Origin: DATKSS01 sp035533335
GTDB taxonomy: Bacteria; Chloroflexota; Dormibacteria; Dormibacterales; Dormibacteraceae
NCBI GenBank assembly: GCA_035533335.1
Contig: DATLUC010000107.1
Span: forward strand, 1 to 33,682
Reading direction: 5' to 3'
DNA length: 33,682 nucleotides
Shown here: positions 25,101 through 31,452 of the stretch, piece by piece
Layout: the number at the start of each line of letters is the position of its first letter
Numbering within the stretch: the stretch's first letter is position 1
Program-made: the position numbers and the translations under genes
The notes under the pieces: model-generated
Databases searched by the model: none
Seen by the model: the letters and a program-made list of their open reading frames with translations, nothing else
Told to the model about the DNA's origin: nothing

Positions 25101-26744
25101 CGAGGCCTCGAACAGACCCCGGTTGTAGGCCTGCTCCTCGGCCAGCTCCTTTTGGAGGCGGGCCTGGTCGGTGATGTCCCGGGCCGAGGCGAAGATTCCT
25201 CGCACCTGGCCGGCCTGGTCCGTGAACGTGGCCGCGTTGAACGCGACCAGGAGCTCCTGGCCGCCCTTGGTGCGAAGCGTGAGCTCGTAGTTGGTCAAGG
25301 CACCCTTGTCCAGGGTGTCGCGGGCTCCCGCAGCCGCCCGCTTGGAGTCGGTGAAGTAGTCCTCGAACGAGCTGCCGATGAGCTCGTCGCGGGCGTACCC
25401 CGACATGTGGCACATCTTCTCGTTGACGTCGGTGATCTTCAGCATCGGGTCGACGGTGACAAGGCCGTCGACCAGCGCCTCGAGGAGGCCCCGGTTGTAG
25501 GCTCGCTCGCTCAGCAGCAGGGCCTGTAGGACGGTCTGGTCGGTGACGTCGCGGATCGAAGCGAAGATGCCCCGCACGCTGCCCAGGTGATCCTCGAAGA
25601 TCGAGGCATTGAAATTCACCTGCAGGCGCTGTGCCGAGCGCGTGAGGAGAGTGAGGACGCAGTCCTTCACGCGACCCGAACCGAAGGTCTCCTGAATCGC
25701 GGCGGTGACGCGGGCGGGCTCGGCGAAATAGTTGGCGAAGGTGGTGCCCAGCAGCTCTTCGCGCCCGAAGCCGGAGAGGCGGCACGTCTGGTCGTTGACG
25801 TCGGAAACAAGACCCTGGGAGTCCAACGTGAGCAGGCAATCGACGCTGGACTCGATCAGCCCGCGAAGGTAGGTCTGCTGCTCGCGCAGTCGCTCCTCGA
25901 GCTTCTTTTGCTCGGTGATGTCGCGCGCGGTCGCGAACACGCCCTGGAGCTTGTTGTCGACGTCGAACATGGCCGTGGCGTTGTAGCTGATCAGAGTCTC
26001 GGTTCCGCTCTTCGAGCGAGCGGTCAGCTCGTAGTCGGTAACCTTGCCCTCACGGAGCACATGGCGGATGCCGTCGTCGGCTCGTTTGGGGTCCGTGAAA
26101 TATCCGTTGAAGCGCGACCCGATCAGCTCGGCCCTCGAGCGCCCGGTCAACGACTCCATCTGCTGGTTGACGTCGGTGATCACGCCCAGCGGGTCGGTGG
26201 TCATGATCGCGTCGATGTTCGACTCGATCAGGGATCGCGTGTAGACCTGGGTGGCCTCGAGGGCGTGCGTCAGGCGGATCTCGTCCGAGATGTCTTTGGA
26301 GATGAGCAGCAGGCCGATGGCATTGCCCTTGTCGTCGCGCCGCGGCGTGAGGACGACTCGCGCAGTGAACGTCGTGCCGTCCTTGCGCCTTCGAACCGTG
26401 GTGCCCTCGAACTTGCCGGTGGCGAGCGCAGTCGCCATCATCTGCTGGGGCAGGCCGACGGCGATGTGCTCGACGGCGTGGAGGATCGAGAAGTTCGCCT
26501 TGCCGACGACATCTTCCGGTTCGTACCCATACAGACGGTGGGCGCCCTCGTTCCACAGCTGGATGTTGCCCTCCAGGTCCGCGCCGATGATGGAGTACTC
26601 CGTCGAGGCCTCGAGCACGCTGCCGATGAAGTTGGCGGCGTCCTGCGGATCGCTGAAAAGCGTCGCGCCGAGATGCTTGCGCGCGCCGGCCGGCCGGGGT
26701 TTCTTCCCCCCGGTGGTGTCCTCGAGCACCACGGTCGCTTTCAT
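22173..26744 (-). CDS. Giant soluble histidine kinase with ten tandem PAS domains
   Basis: A 1523-residue protein with no membrane segment. A divergent first PAS (about 35-160) is followed by nine PAS repeats of about 124 residues, each recurring as a TDVN-type motif, an (L/V)IG(S/T)xFxxYF box and a GIFAxxRDITxQ ending joined by a coiled linker. The kinase core follows: His1301 (SMSHELRTPL), N-box NLSNNAIKFT, DTGIGIK and GTGLGLYI. PAS domains sense small molecules, redox or light via cofactors, or mediate signal-transmitting contacts; no cofactor Cys or His motif is obvious here. ATG 26744 is preferred to GTG 26753 because it overlaps the stop of a short upstream frame (ATGA). Repeats 2, 6 and 10 are most alike, and so are 3 and 7, which points to block duplication. 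Confidence 0.93.
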   Translation of the reverse strand: MKATVVLEDTTGGKKPRPAGARKHLGATLFSDPQDAANFIGSVLEASTEYSIIGADLEGNIQLWNEGAHRLYGYEPEDVVGKANFSILHAVEHIAVGLPQQMMATALATGKFEGTTVRRRKDGTTFTARVVLTPRRDDKGNAIGLLLISKDISDEIRLTHALEATQVYTRSLIESNIDAIMTTDPLGVITDVNQQMESLTGRSRAELIGSRFNGYFTDPKRADDGIRHVLREGKVTDYELTARSKSGTETLISYNATAMFDVDNKLQGVFATARDITEQKKLEERLREQQTYLRGLIESSVDCLLTLDSQGLVSDVNDQTCRLSGFGREELLGTTFANYFAEPARVTAAIQETFGSGRVKDCVLTLLTRSAQRLQVNFNASIFEDHLGSVRGIFASIRDVTDQTVLQALLLSERAYNRGLLEALVDGLVTVDPMLKITDVNEKMCHMSGYARDELIGSSFEDYFTDSKRAAAGARDTLDKGALTNYELTLRTKGGQELLVAFNAATFTDQAGQVRGIFASARDITDQARLQKELAEEQAYNRGLFEASRDGLVTVDDDMRIIDLNETLCKMVGHRRAQLVGSLFSEYFVERERAADGVRLTFEKGLVTNYVLTMKSANGQKLPVSFNAAVFRDAAGVVRGIFASFRDITDQQELELQLRDTQKYTRSLIESNIDAIMTTDPLGVITDVNEQMVALTSRTREELIGSTFKAHFTEPARAEEAIRLVLSEGKATNYELTARSKDGRETVVSYNARALFDRENRLQGVFAAARTITEQRKLEEQLREQQAYLRGLIESSGDALITVDPDGFISDVNEQMCRMSGYGRDDLLGTPFANYFIDPELARSGVRQTFEMGVVTEHALTLVSRTRRHLQVSYNASVFKDPGGNVHGIFASVRDVTDRVRLEEQVREQQNYLRGLIESSGDGLVVVDPEGFITDLNEQMCRMTGYSRQELMGSVFKRYFTQPEEAAVGVRRTLAEGAVTNYELILESKSGRKATVSLNASVFRAPDGHIEGIFASARDISEEARLRTQLTEQQVYNRSLFEASADALFAIAPDGVITDVNEEATRLTGYSGKHLVSTRFNDYFTEPVRAAAGIDQTFAEGRVTGYELVMVTRQGRRITVSLSAGVFTDVAGLPLGILAGARENSAQKQLEQQLRDSQVYTRSLIESNIDALVSTDPVGMITDVNQQMEALTGVGRDELIGSDLKKYFTDPVSAEEGLRQTLREGKVTDFELTARSRHGDETMVAYNAATLFDPDHKLRGIFATVREITERKRFERQLQETNLELARADRAKDRFLASMSHELRTPLNAIIGFTGTLLMKLPGPLNSEQEEQLQTVQSSGRHLLSIINDLLDLAKIESGKWEGDFQELDCAEVAQGVVDGLRPLARNKGLSFVVVAPDHPVKASIDRRALNQILINLSNNAIKFTDAGDVRLEIKEISSEGEAGVRFDVIDTGIGIKQEDQATLFEAFEQLKKNLATPREGTGLGLYICQRLAGLLGGSIEFTSEFGKGSTFSFLAPRDHHEP
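22900..26280 (-). repeat. Nine tandem PAS-coding repeats of about 372 bp
   Basis: The complement of the TDVN-coding segment (variants of GTTGACGTCGGTGAT) recurs near 26166, 25793, 25421, 25049, 24673, 24304, 23932, 23561 and 23191, a spacing of 369-376 bp. DNA identity is high between the copies at 26166 and 24673; both read GGGTCGGTGGTCATGATCGC followed by a near-identical stretch. This makes the region prone to recombination and to short-read misassembly. Confidence 0.85.
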
Positions 26745-26788
26745 GGCAGCCACGCGTGCTCAGCCCGGTGCGCAGTGAATGCTTTCAT
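26741..26788 (-). CDS. Possible 15-residue leader peptide ahead of the ten-PAS kinase
   Basis: A short frame (MKAFTAHRAEHAWLP) starts at ATG 26788, about 2 nt after the predicted transcription start of P3, and its TGA overlaps the kinase ATG (ATGA at 26741-26744). The kinase has no Shine-Dalgarno, so translation arriving through this frame could be how it is initiated. It is too short to test by homology. Confidence 0.35.
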   Translation of the reverse strand: MKAFTAHRAEHAWLP

Positions 26789-26796
26789 CCATGTTC

Positions 26797-26828
26797 AGGT
26801 TGGGCCTCTCCGGCCCCTTTGTCGCCAT
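26797..26828 (-). promoter_or_regulatory. Promoter P3 of the ten-PAS kinase operon (shared motif)
   Basis: On the minus strand ATGGCGACAAAG (core at 26821-26828) contains the -35-like GCGACA (26820-26825), followed by a 17-bp spacer and CAACCT (26797-26802). Transcription would start near 26790. The 12-base core is identical to P1; the -10 is weaker. Confidence 0.4.
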
Positions 26829-26986
26829 GGGTGGCTAGGGCAGTCAGGCCCCTGAAAGCGGATGGCCTAACGGGTGTGCAGGGAACGCTCTGCTGGGAAG
26901 CCACGGCCACCTGCACCACCGGTCGACTGCTCCCCTCCCTTAGCCGAACCGGCGCGCGCAACAGCCTGGATTAAGCTTTGGAAGCC

Positions 26987-27763
26987 GTGGTCGAACCGTC
27001 CGAAGCGACCTCGCACATCGACACCACACGATCACGCGTCGAGCGGCGCAGCCATGTGCGCGAGATCGTCTTCGGGACCCAGGACGGCCTCCTTACATCA
27101 CTGGGCCTGGTGAGCGGTGTCAGCGGAGCCACGACCGGGCGCATCTCGGTGCTGATCGCCGGCTTCGCCGGAGGCGTGGCGGGCATGCTGGCCATGGGCG
27201 CGGGGGCTTACATCGCCGCGAAGTCGCAGCGTGACGTTCAGCAGGAAGAGCTGAGACATGAGAGTTCCGAGCTTCAGGGTCATCCCAAGCGAGAGATGGA
27301 GGAGCTGGTCGAGCTGTTCCACAAGGACGGTTTGGACGAAACCGACGCGCAGATGGTTGCGCGAGTGATCGCCAAGCATCCCGACGCGATGCTCACCGCG
27401 ATGGCCCAGAAGGAGCTCGGGTTTGCGGTCGCGGGTGGAAGGCCGTTTCTAGATGGAGTGGTGATTGCGATCGCTTTCCTGATCGGAGCCGCGATCCCCA
27501 TCGTTCCGTGGTTCGCCGCCCAGGTGACCGCGATGATCGCCATCGGCCCATTCGCACCAAGCCAGGCCTTGCTCATGTCGGTCGCTGGCACCGCGGTCGC
27601 GCTGTTCCTCATCGGCGTCGGCAAAGGGCGCCTCTCGGGAGGTCATTCGATCCGAAGCGGCCTTGAGATCACCGCCATCGGACTCGCGTGCGCGCTGATC
27701 GCATTCCTCCTCGGCACCGTAGTCCCGGATGCCTTGGGCCTGCACCCGCTTTCAAGCGGATAG
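26987..27763 (+). CDS. VIT-family Fe2+/Mn2+ transporter
   Basis: A 258-residue membrane protein of the VIT1/CCC1 family, which moves iron or manganese out of the cytosol. The N-terminal part has the conserved REIVFGTQDGLLTSLGLVSG and GGVAGMLAMGAGAYIA membrane helices, then the cytosolic metal-binding helical insert rich in Glu/His (QQEELRHESSELQGHPKREMEELVELF), and three further membrane helices at the C-terminus. GTG 26987 or TTG 26978 could be the start; a TAAGCT box at 26972-26977 would place the transcript start at about 26984 and favours GTG. It is divergent from the ten-PAS kinase operon; no functional link is evident. Confidence 0.9.
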   Translation: MVEPSEATSHIDTTRSRVERRSHVREIVFGTQDGLLTSLGLVSGVSGATTGRISVLIAGFAGGVAGMLAMGAGAYIAAKSQRDVQQEELRHESSELQGHPKREMEELVELFHKDGLDETDAQMVARVIAKHPDAMLTAMAQKELGFAVAGGRPFLDGVVIAIAFLIGAAIPIVPWFAAQVTAMIAIGPFAPSQALLMSVAGTAVALFLIGVGKGRLSGGHSIRSGLEITAIGLACALIAFLLGTVVPDALGLHPLSSG

Positions 27764-27780
27764 GACGAGCCGTTCGCGAT

Positions 27781-27825
27781 CATCGGATCCATCCGATGAC
27801 GAGCCGCTCTGCAAAGAGCAGTTTT
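27781..27825 (+). terminator. Terminator-like hairpins after the VIT gene
   Basis: A perfect 8-bp inverted repeat (CATCGGAT-CC-ATCCGATG, 27781-27798) is followed by GCTCT-GCAA-AGAGC (27806-27819) and, two bases on, TTTT. This is the best intrinsic-terminator candidate in the window, though the second stem is only 5 bp. Confidence 0.5.
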
Positions 27826-27900
27826 GGAGACGGCGCCGCAGCGGGGGCTCCCTAGAATCAGGTCGACCCACCAGATTTACCGCACAGAAGGAAACCTGCC

Positions 27901-28332
27901 ATGAAGGCCAAGAGGAAGACCTCGAAATTCACTGACGAAGAAAAAGCCGCGATGAAAGACCGCGTTAAGGAGTTGAAGTCGGCCGCGCGCGGTGAAAAAC
28001 CGGACGAGGAAAGCGCCGTGCTGGCGAAGATCGCCGAGATGCCGAAGCCCGAGCGCGTCATGGCCGAGCGGCTCCACGCCGTCATCAAAGCTAGCGCGCC
28101 AAACCTTGCGCCGAAACTCTGGTACGGGATGCCCGCATATGCCAGGGACGGCAAGGTCGTCTGCCATTTCCAGAGCGCGCAGAAGTTCAAGACCAGGTAC
28201 GCGACGCTTGGCTTCAGCGACGCGGCGAACCTCGACGATGGAGGCATGTGGCCGGTGGCCTTCGCGCTGAAGGATTTGACCCCCGCCTCCGAGTCAAAGA
28301 TCGTCGCCCTCGTGAAGGAAGCGGTCCGCTGA
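27901..28332 (+). CDS. DUF1801 (YdhG-like) family protein
   Basis: A 143-residue protein. The first ~45 residues are highly charged (KAKRKTSKFTDEEKAAMKDR); the rest matches the DUF1801/YdhG fold, with LHAVIKASAPNLAPKLWYGMPAYARDGKVVCHF as the signature region and a GMWPVAFALKDL strand. Members are sometimes labelled iron chaperones because of structural resemblance to frataxin, but function is not established. A GAAGGA Shine-Dalgarno (27887-27892) precedes ATG 27901 and a TAGAAT -10 lies at 27853-27858, so it has its own leadered transcript. Confidence 0.85.
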   Translation: MKAKRKTSKFTDEEKAAMKDRVKELKSAARGEKPDEESAVLAKIAEMPKPERVMAERLHAVIKASAPNLAPKLWYGMPAYARDGKVVCHFQSAQKFKTRYATLGFSDAANLDDGGMWPVAFALKDLTPASESKIVALVKEAVR

Positions 28333-28636
28333 CGATTGGGCCCGCGCCCTGGTTCGAACCCGGGACTTGTCGTTACAGGAATAAGCTCGGCCCCCGGGTC
28401 TTCATCTGGCCGCGGCCCCGCAGGACGGGCAATACTCGTCCGGGCAATCAGAAAAGAAGGCCTGGCGAGGCAAACCCGACGTGGATACATCGCCGATCCT
28501 CACACATCGAGCGACTGACGCAGGTGCTACCGACGAAGTGCGTTCGCACGGTCACTCTCGTCAAGCACCGCCAGCAGCCGGTTTGTGACACGGCTGATAC
28601 CCCGCCGGCCCGCAGTGTTCGGGCGAAGGTACCGGC
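28333..28636. other. 304-bp intergenic region, no gene seen
   Basis: This lies between the convergent DUF1801 and FMN-reductase genes. A palindrome CCCTGGTTCGAACCCGGG at about 28349-28366 looks like a tRNA T-arm on the plus strand, but no matching D-arm, anticodon arm or acceptor stem can be drawn. A small hairpin (CCGGC/GCCGG, 28632-28645) overlaps the FMN-reductase stop. Neither is followed by a T-run. Confidence 0.5.
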
Positions 28637-29251
28637 CTAAGCCGGCACGGGGAGCGGGAGCGTAACGCGCATGGGGCGCAGCGCAACTGCCCAACGGGAC
28701 AGCTCGACGAGGACCTTCTTGAGGCTGGCGACTTGGGATTCCTCGGGGACGAACTGGCCGTCGTGCATGTACTTCGGGACCATGTGAATGTTCACGGCCT
28801 CGGGCAGCGCCACCATCTTCAGGGTAGTGACGACCTGCTTGGCCATCTGGACCGAGCGCATGCCGCCCGACATTCCGCCGTAGCTGACAAACGCTACGGG
28901 CTTGTAGTTCCACTCGTGGTAAAGGAAGTCGAGCGCGTTCTTGAGGCTGCCCGGCATCCCGTAGTTGTACTCAGGCGTGACGATGAGGATCGCGTCCGCC
29001 GCGTCGACTCGCTCGCTCCAGGCGATCGTGTGCGGTTTCGTGTAGTTGCGGCGCATGGGGTGATTAGGCTCGTCGAGCATCGGTAGATCCATCAGGGCGA
29101 GGTCCGCGACATCGACCTCGAATCCGTCGTGCTTCCCGATTTCGGAGATCGCCCAGTTGGCGATCGGGAGGCCCAGGCGTCCGGGCCTAGTGCTGGCAAT
29201 GATCACCAACAGCCTCGTTATGTCAAGTGACGAGGAAGGGCTGCTGGTCAT
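28637..29251 (-). CDS. NADPH-dependent FMN reductase family protein
   Basis: A 204-residue flavodoxin-like protein: the phosphate-binding loop IIASTRPGRLGLPIANW near residues 17-33 and the flavin-contact motif VTPEYNYGMPGSLKNALDFL near 90-110, followed by VSYGGMSGG. Relatives (SsuE/ChrR/azoreductase-like) reduce FMN or quinones with NAD(P)H. ATG 29251 overlaps the stop of the DoxX gene (ATGA), so the pair is co-translated from the MarR-controlled divergent promoter. This context suggests a role in redox or quinone stress. Confidence 0.92.
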   Translation of the reverse strand: MTSSPSSSLDITRLLVIIASTRPGRLGLPIANWAISEIGKHDGFEVDVADLALMDLPMLDEPNHPMRRNYTKPHTIAWSERVDAADAILIVTPEYNYGMPGSLKNALDFLYHEWNYKPVAFVSYGGMSGGMRSVQMAKQVVTTLKMVALPEAVNIHMVPKYMHDGQFVPEESQVASLKKVLVELSRWAVALRPMRVTLPLPVPA

Positions 29252-29628
29252 AGCGGTACCACCTGCCAGCGCAAAAAGACGGTGACAGCCGCCAGCCCGA
29301 CCAGGACCACCGACACGGCGAGCGCGGGGAACTCGCTCCTCCTGGCATGGAAGATCACTGCGCCCACCATGACGATGACCAGCCCTGCAGCCGCCAATGG
29401 CGCCAGCCAGGAAAATAGATGGAGCGCCGGCGGCACGATCAGGCCGAACGCGGCGGCCAGCTCGGCCACCCCGATGAACTGTCGAAAAGCTGGCGGCAGC
29501 GGCGACGCTGCCCCGCGCCTCTGTTGCATTCGTTTGGCAAAGGCACCGTAGGCGACCGTGTAAGCCAGGCCGTGGACAAGGAAAAGGACCGCGAGGACGA
29601 CCTGAAGCACCCAGGCAAACGTGTTCAT
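29248..29628 (-). CDS. DoxX-family membrane protein
   Basis: A 126-residue protein with four hydrophobic helices (about 5-27, 50-68, 73-92 and 100-118), typical of small DoxX/DoxX-like proteins; it includes the family-type FRQFIGVAELAAAFGLI segment. DoxX proteins are linked to thiol or quinone redox systems, often with an oxidoreductase partner, and here an FMN reductase overlaps its 3' end. The start is ATG 29628; a promoter (TTGAAC-17-AATGAT) precedes it within the MarR intergenic region. Confidence 0.87.
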   Translation of the reverse strand: MNTFAWVLQVVLAVLFLVHGLAYTVAYGAFAKRMQQRRGAASPLPPAFRQFIGVAELAAAFGLIVPPALHLFSWLAPLAAAGLVIVMVGAVIFHARRSEFPALAVSVVLVGLAAVTVFLRWQVVPL

Positions 29629-29652
29629 GGGTACGCGTCCGTGAATGGCGGG

Positions 29653-29690
29653 ATCATTGACCTGTTCATTGAGCTGTTCAACTATTGAAC
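29653..29690. promoter_or_regulatory. Divergent promoters and palindromic operator between doxX and marR genes
   Basis: The perfect inverted repeat GTTCAA-CTA-TTGAAC is at 29676-29690. It covers the -10 (AACTAT, 29680-29685) of a plus-strand promoter with -35 TTGACC (29657-29662, 17-bp spacer) and the -35 (TTGAAC, 29676-29681) of a minus-strand promoter with -10 AATGAT (29653-29658). A MarR dimer bound here would block both. A related half-site-like repeat (TGTTCATTGAGC) lies at 29663-29674. Confidence 0.6.
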
Positions 29691-29691
29691 G

Positions 29692-30153
29692 ATGCCGTAT
29701 ATTTCAGGAGATTTGAGACCGGCCATGACCGAACGGCCGATCGACCCCGGCCGTGGGGTTTGGGGGCTGTTCCTGGACCCAGTCCTCGACCTGCTCAAGA
29801 GTCACGTCCTGGCCCATTACGCTGAACATCGACTGACGTCCTCGCAGGCCTGCTTGCTCCAGAGGCTCAACCACCCCATGCCGCAGCGCGAGGCCGCGCT
29901 ACAGCTCGGCTACGATCCGTCCAACATCACCGCCCTGGCCGACGTGCTGGAGACCAAGGGCCTGGTGGAGCGCAGGCACGACCCCTCGGATCGGCGCGTC
30001 AAGACGCTGGCAAGGACTGCCGAGGGCGATCGCCTGGTGCGCGAGCTGGACGAAAGTCTGTCCCGCCCTCCCGAGTCGCTGAACCGGCTGTCGCCGGATG
30101 AGCAGGCTCAGCTCCTACGCCTTCTGAGCAAGGCTTTCGGCCCGACTACCTGA
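29692..30153 (+). CDS. MarR-family transcriptional regulator
   Basis: A 153-residue winged-helix regulator: LTSSQACLLQRL, then the recognition helix region QREAALQLGYDPSNITALADVLETKGLVERR and the wing DPSDRRVKTLARTAEG, typical of MarR proteins. It likely represses itself and the divergent DoxX/FMN-reductase operon and releases on binding a phenolic or oxidant. ATG 29692 sits exactly at the predicted transcript start, 7 nt after the -10, implying a leaderless mRNA; ATG 29725 is the alternative but its AGGAG is 14 nt away. Confidence 0.9.
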   Translation: MPYISGDLRPAMTERPIDPGRGVWGLFLDPVLDLLKSHVLAHYAEHRLTSSQACLLQRLNHPMPQREAALQLGYDPSNITALADVLETKGLVERRHDPSDRRVKTLARTAEGDRLVRELDESLSRPPESLNRLSPDEQAQLLRLLSKAFGPTT

Positions 30154-30224
30154 TCAGCTCGCGAAAGTAGCCCGGCCCCTTGTCTGGGCCATCGCGGCCC
30201 GCAGATTACTAATCGCCTTTCGGT

Positions 30225-30253
30225 TTGCCGTAACGCGCCGGATGCCATAAGGT
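30225..30253 (+). promoter_or_regulatory. Promoter of the membrane spermidine-synthase-like gene
   Basis: TTGCCG (30225-30230), a 17-bp spacer and TAAGGT (30248-30253). The predicted transcript start (30260) is 2 nt before TTG 30262, again almost leaderless. Confidence 0.4.
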
Positions 30254-30261
30254 ATGTCGGC

Positions 30262-31452
30262 TTGATCGGCGCGGCGCCTCGACCCAACGAGAGGCAGGCG
30301 ACATTTTCCGTCGCGGTGCTTGCCGCGTTCACCATCTGCCTCTTCGCGAGCGCCTTCTTGCTTTTTCTGGTCGAACCGATGGTCGCGAAAATGGTGCTGC
30401 CCCTGGTCGGAGGCACGTCAGCCGTCTGGGCAACATCGGTTCTCTTCTTTCAGACCGTGCTACTGATCGGGTACGGATACTCGCACTGGCTCGCGATGCG
30501 CCTGCCCTGGCGCTGGCAGGCGTTGCTTCACAGCATCCTTCTACTCGCGCCTCTGCTGGTTCTGCCGATCCATCTCATCCCTGGGTGGAACCCTCCCGCT
30601 TCCGGGAGTCCGGCGCTCTGGTTGCTCTTGCTCCTATCGGTCACGGTCGGGTTGCCCTTCCTCGTTCTGTCGACGACATCACCGCTCGTCCAGCACTGGT
30701 TCTCACTGACCGGTCACGCACACGCCCACGATCCCTATTTCCTGTACCGGGCCAGCAACCTGGGCAGCGCGCTGGGCCTGCTCGCCTATCCGGCCTTGGT
30801 CGAACCTCACCTGGGGCTGCACGCGCAGGCCGACCTCTGGCGAGCCGGTTATGTCGCCTTCCTCGTGCTTTCGGTGCTGTGCCTGGGGGCCGTGGCATGG
30901 GGGCGCTCGCTCGGGACGTCTCCACCCCCTGCCCAGGCGAACCTGCGCGCTACTGATGGTGGACGGACTTTAACTTGGGGCCGAAGAGTGAGTTGGGTAA
31001 TTCTGGCCGCCGTCCCTTCCACCTGGATGCTGGCCGTCACCTCCTGCTTCACAATCGTGATCCGCCCCATCCCCCTGCTGTGGGTCATCCCCCTGACGCT
31101 GTATCTCCTCTCATTCGCGGTCGTATTCGCACGCCGCCCGCTGGTCTCCCGCTACTGGCTGAACCGGCTGTTCCCGTTCTATGCGCTGCCCCTTCTCGGA
31201 ATGGTCCTGCTCGGCGGCGGAGGACCCCTGTGGATGCTCGCCATCCTTCATTTCGGCGCCTTCTTCCTTGGCGCCCTCCTTTGCCACGGCGAGCTCGCGG
31301 CCGACCGGCCGGGCGCAGGCCACCTGACCGAGTTCTACTGGTGGCTCGCGGTCGGCGGTGCGACAGGCGGCCTGCTGACTGCGCTGGTGGCACCCTGGTC
31401 TTCAACGACTTTCTCGAATACCCCCTCGCGATCACCGGCGCCGCGCTGCTGA
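30262..31452 (+). CDS. 5' part of a frameshifted membrane-bound spermidine synthase-like protein
   Basis: This encodes the membrane half of a protein of the fused MFS/spermidine-synthase-like type, with about ten hydrophobic helices. The family block LVEPMVAKMVLPLVGGTSAVWATSVLFFQ lies near residues 34-62, and SPLVQHWFS and YRASNLGSALGLLAYP follow near 150-185. Homology stops at ALVAP (around 31393); the last ~20 codons before the stop at 31452 are out of frame. The natural continuation, LVFNDFLEYPLAI, is read in the -1 frame from 31395. One missing C in a CCC run would account for it. Joined, the protein would be about 765 residues. It starts at TTG 30262. Confidence 0.8.
   Translation: MIGAAPRPNERQATFSVAVLAAFTICLFASAFLLFLVEPMVAKMVLPLVGGTSAVWATSVLFFQTVLLIGYGYSHWLAMRLPWRWQALLHSILLLAPLLVLPIHLIPGWNPPASGSPALWLLLLLSVTVGLPFLVLSTTSPLVQHWFSLTGHAHAHDPYFLYRASNLGSALGLLAYPALVEPHLGLHAQADLWRAGYVAFLVLSVLCLGAVAWGRSLGTSPPPAQANLRATDGGRTLTWGRRVSWVILAAVPSTWMLAVTSCFTIVIRPIPLLWVIPLTLYLLSFAVVFARRPLVSRYWLNRLFPFYALPLLGMVLLGGGGPLWMLAILHFGAFFLGALLCHGELAADRPGAGHLTEFYWWLAVGGATGGLLTALVAPWSSTTFSNTPSRSPAPRC

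Noticed and set aside
22900..26280. Possible CRISPR-like or satellite array
   Set aside because: The repeats are about 372 bp, lie fully in frame and encode PAS domains; there are no short direct repeats with unique spacers.
22143..26855. Long antisense frames opposite the ten-PAS kinase
   Set aside because: High GC and a repeated codon pattern leave the opposite strand open; the products have the Arg/Val/Gly/Leu-rich composition of shadow frames.
28347..28375. tRNA-like T-arm (CCTGG TTCGAAC CCGGG) on the plus strand
   Set aside because: No D-arm, anticodon arm or acceptor stem can be paired upstream; the preceding bases are the 3' end of the DUF1801 gene. It is probably a palindromic hairpin.
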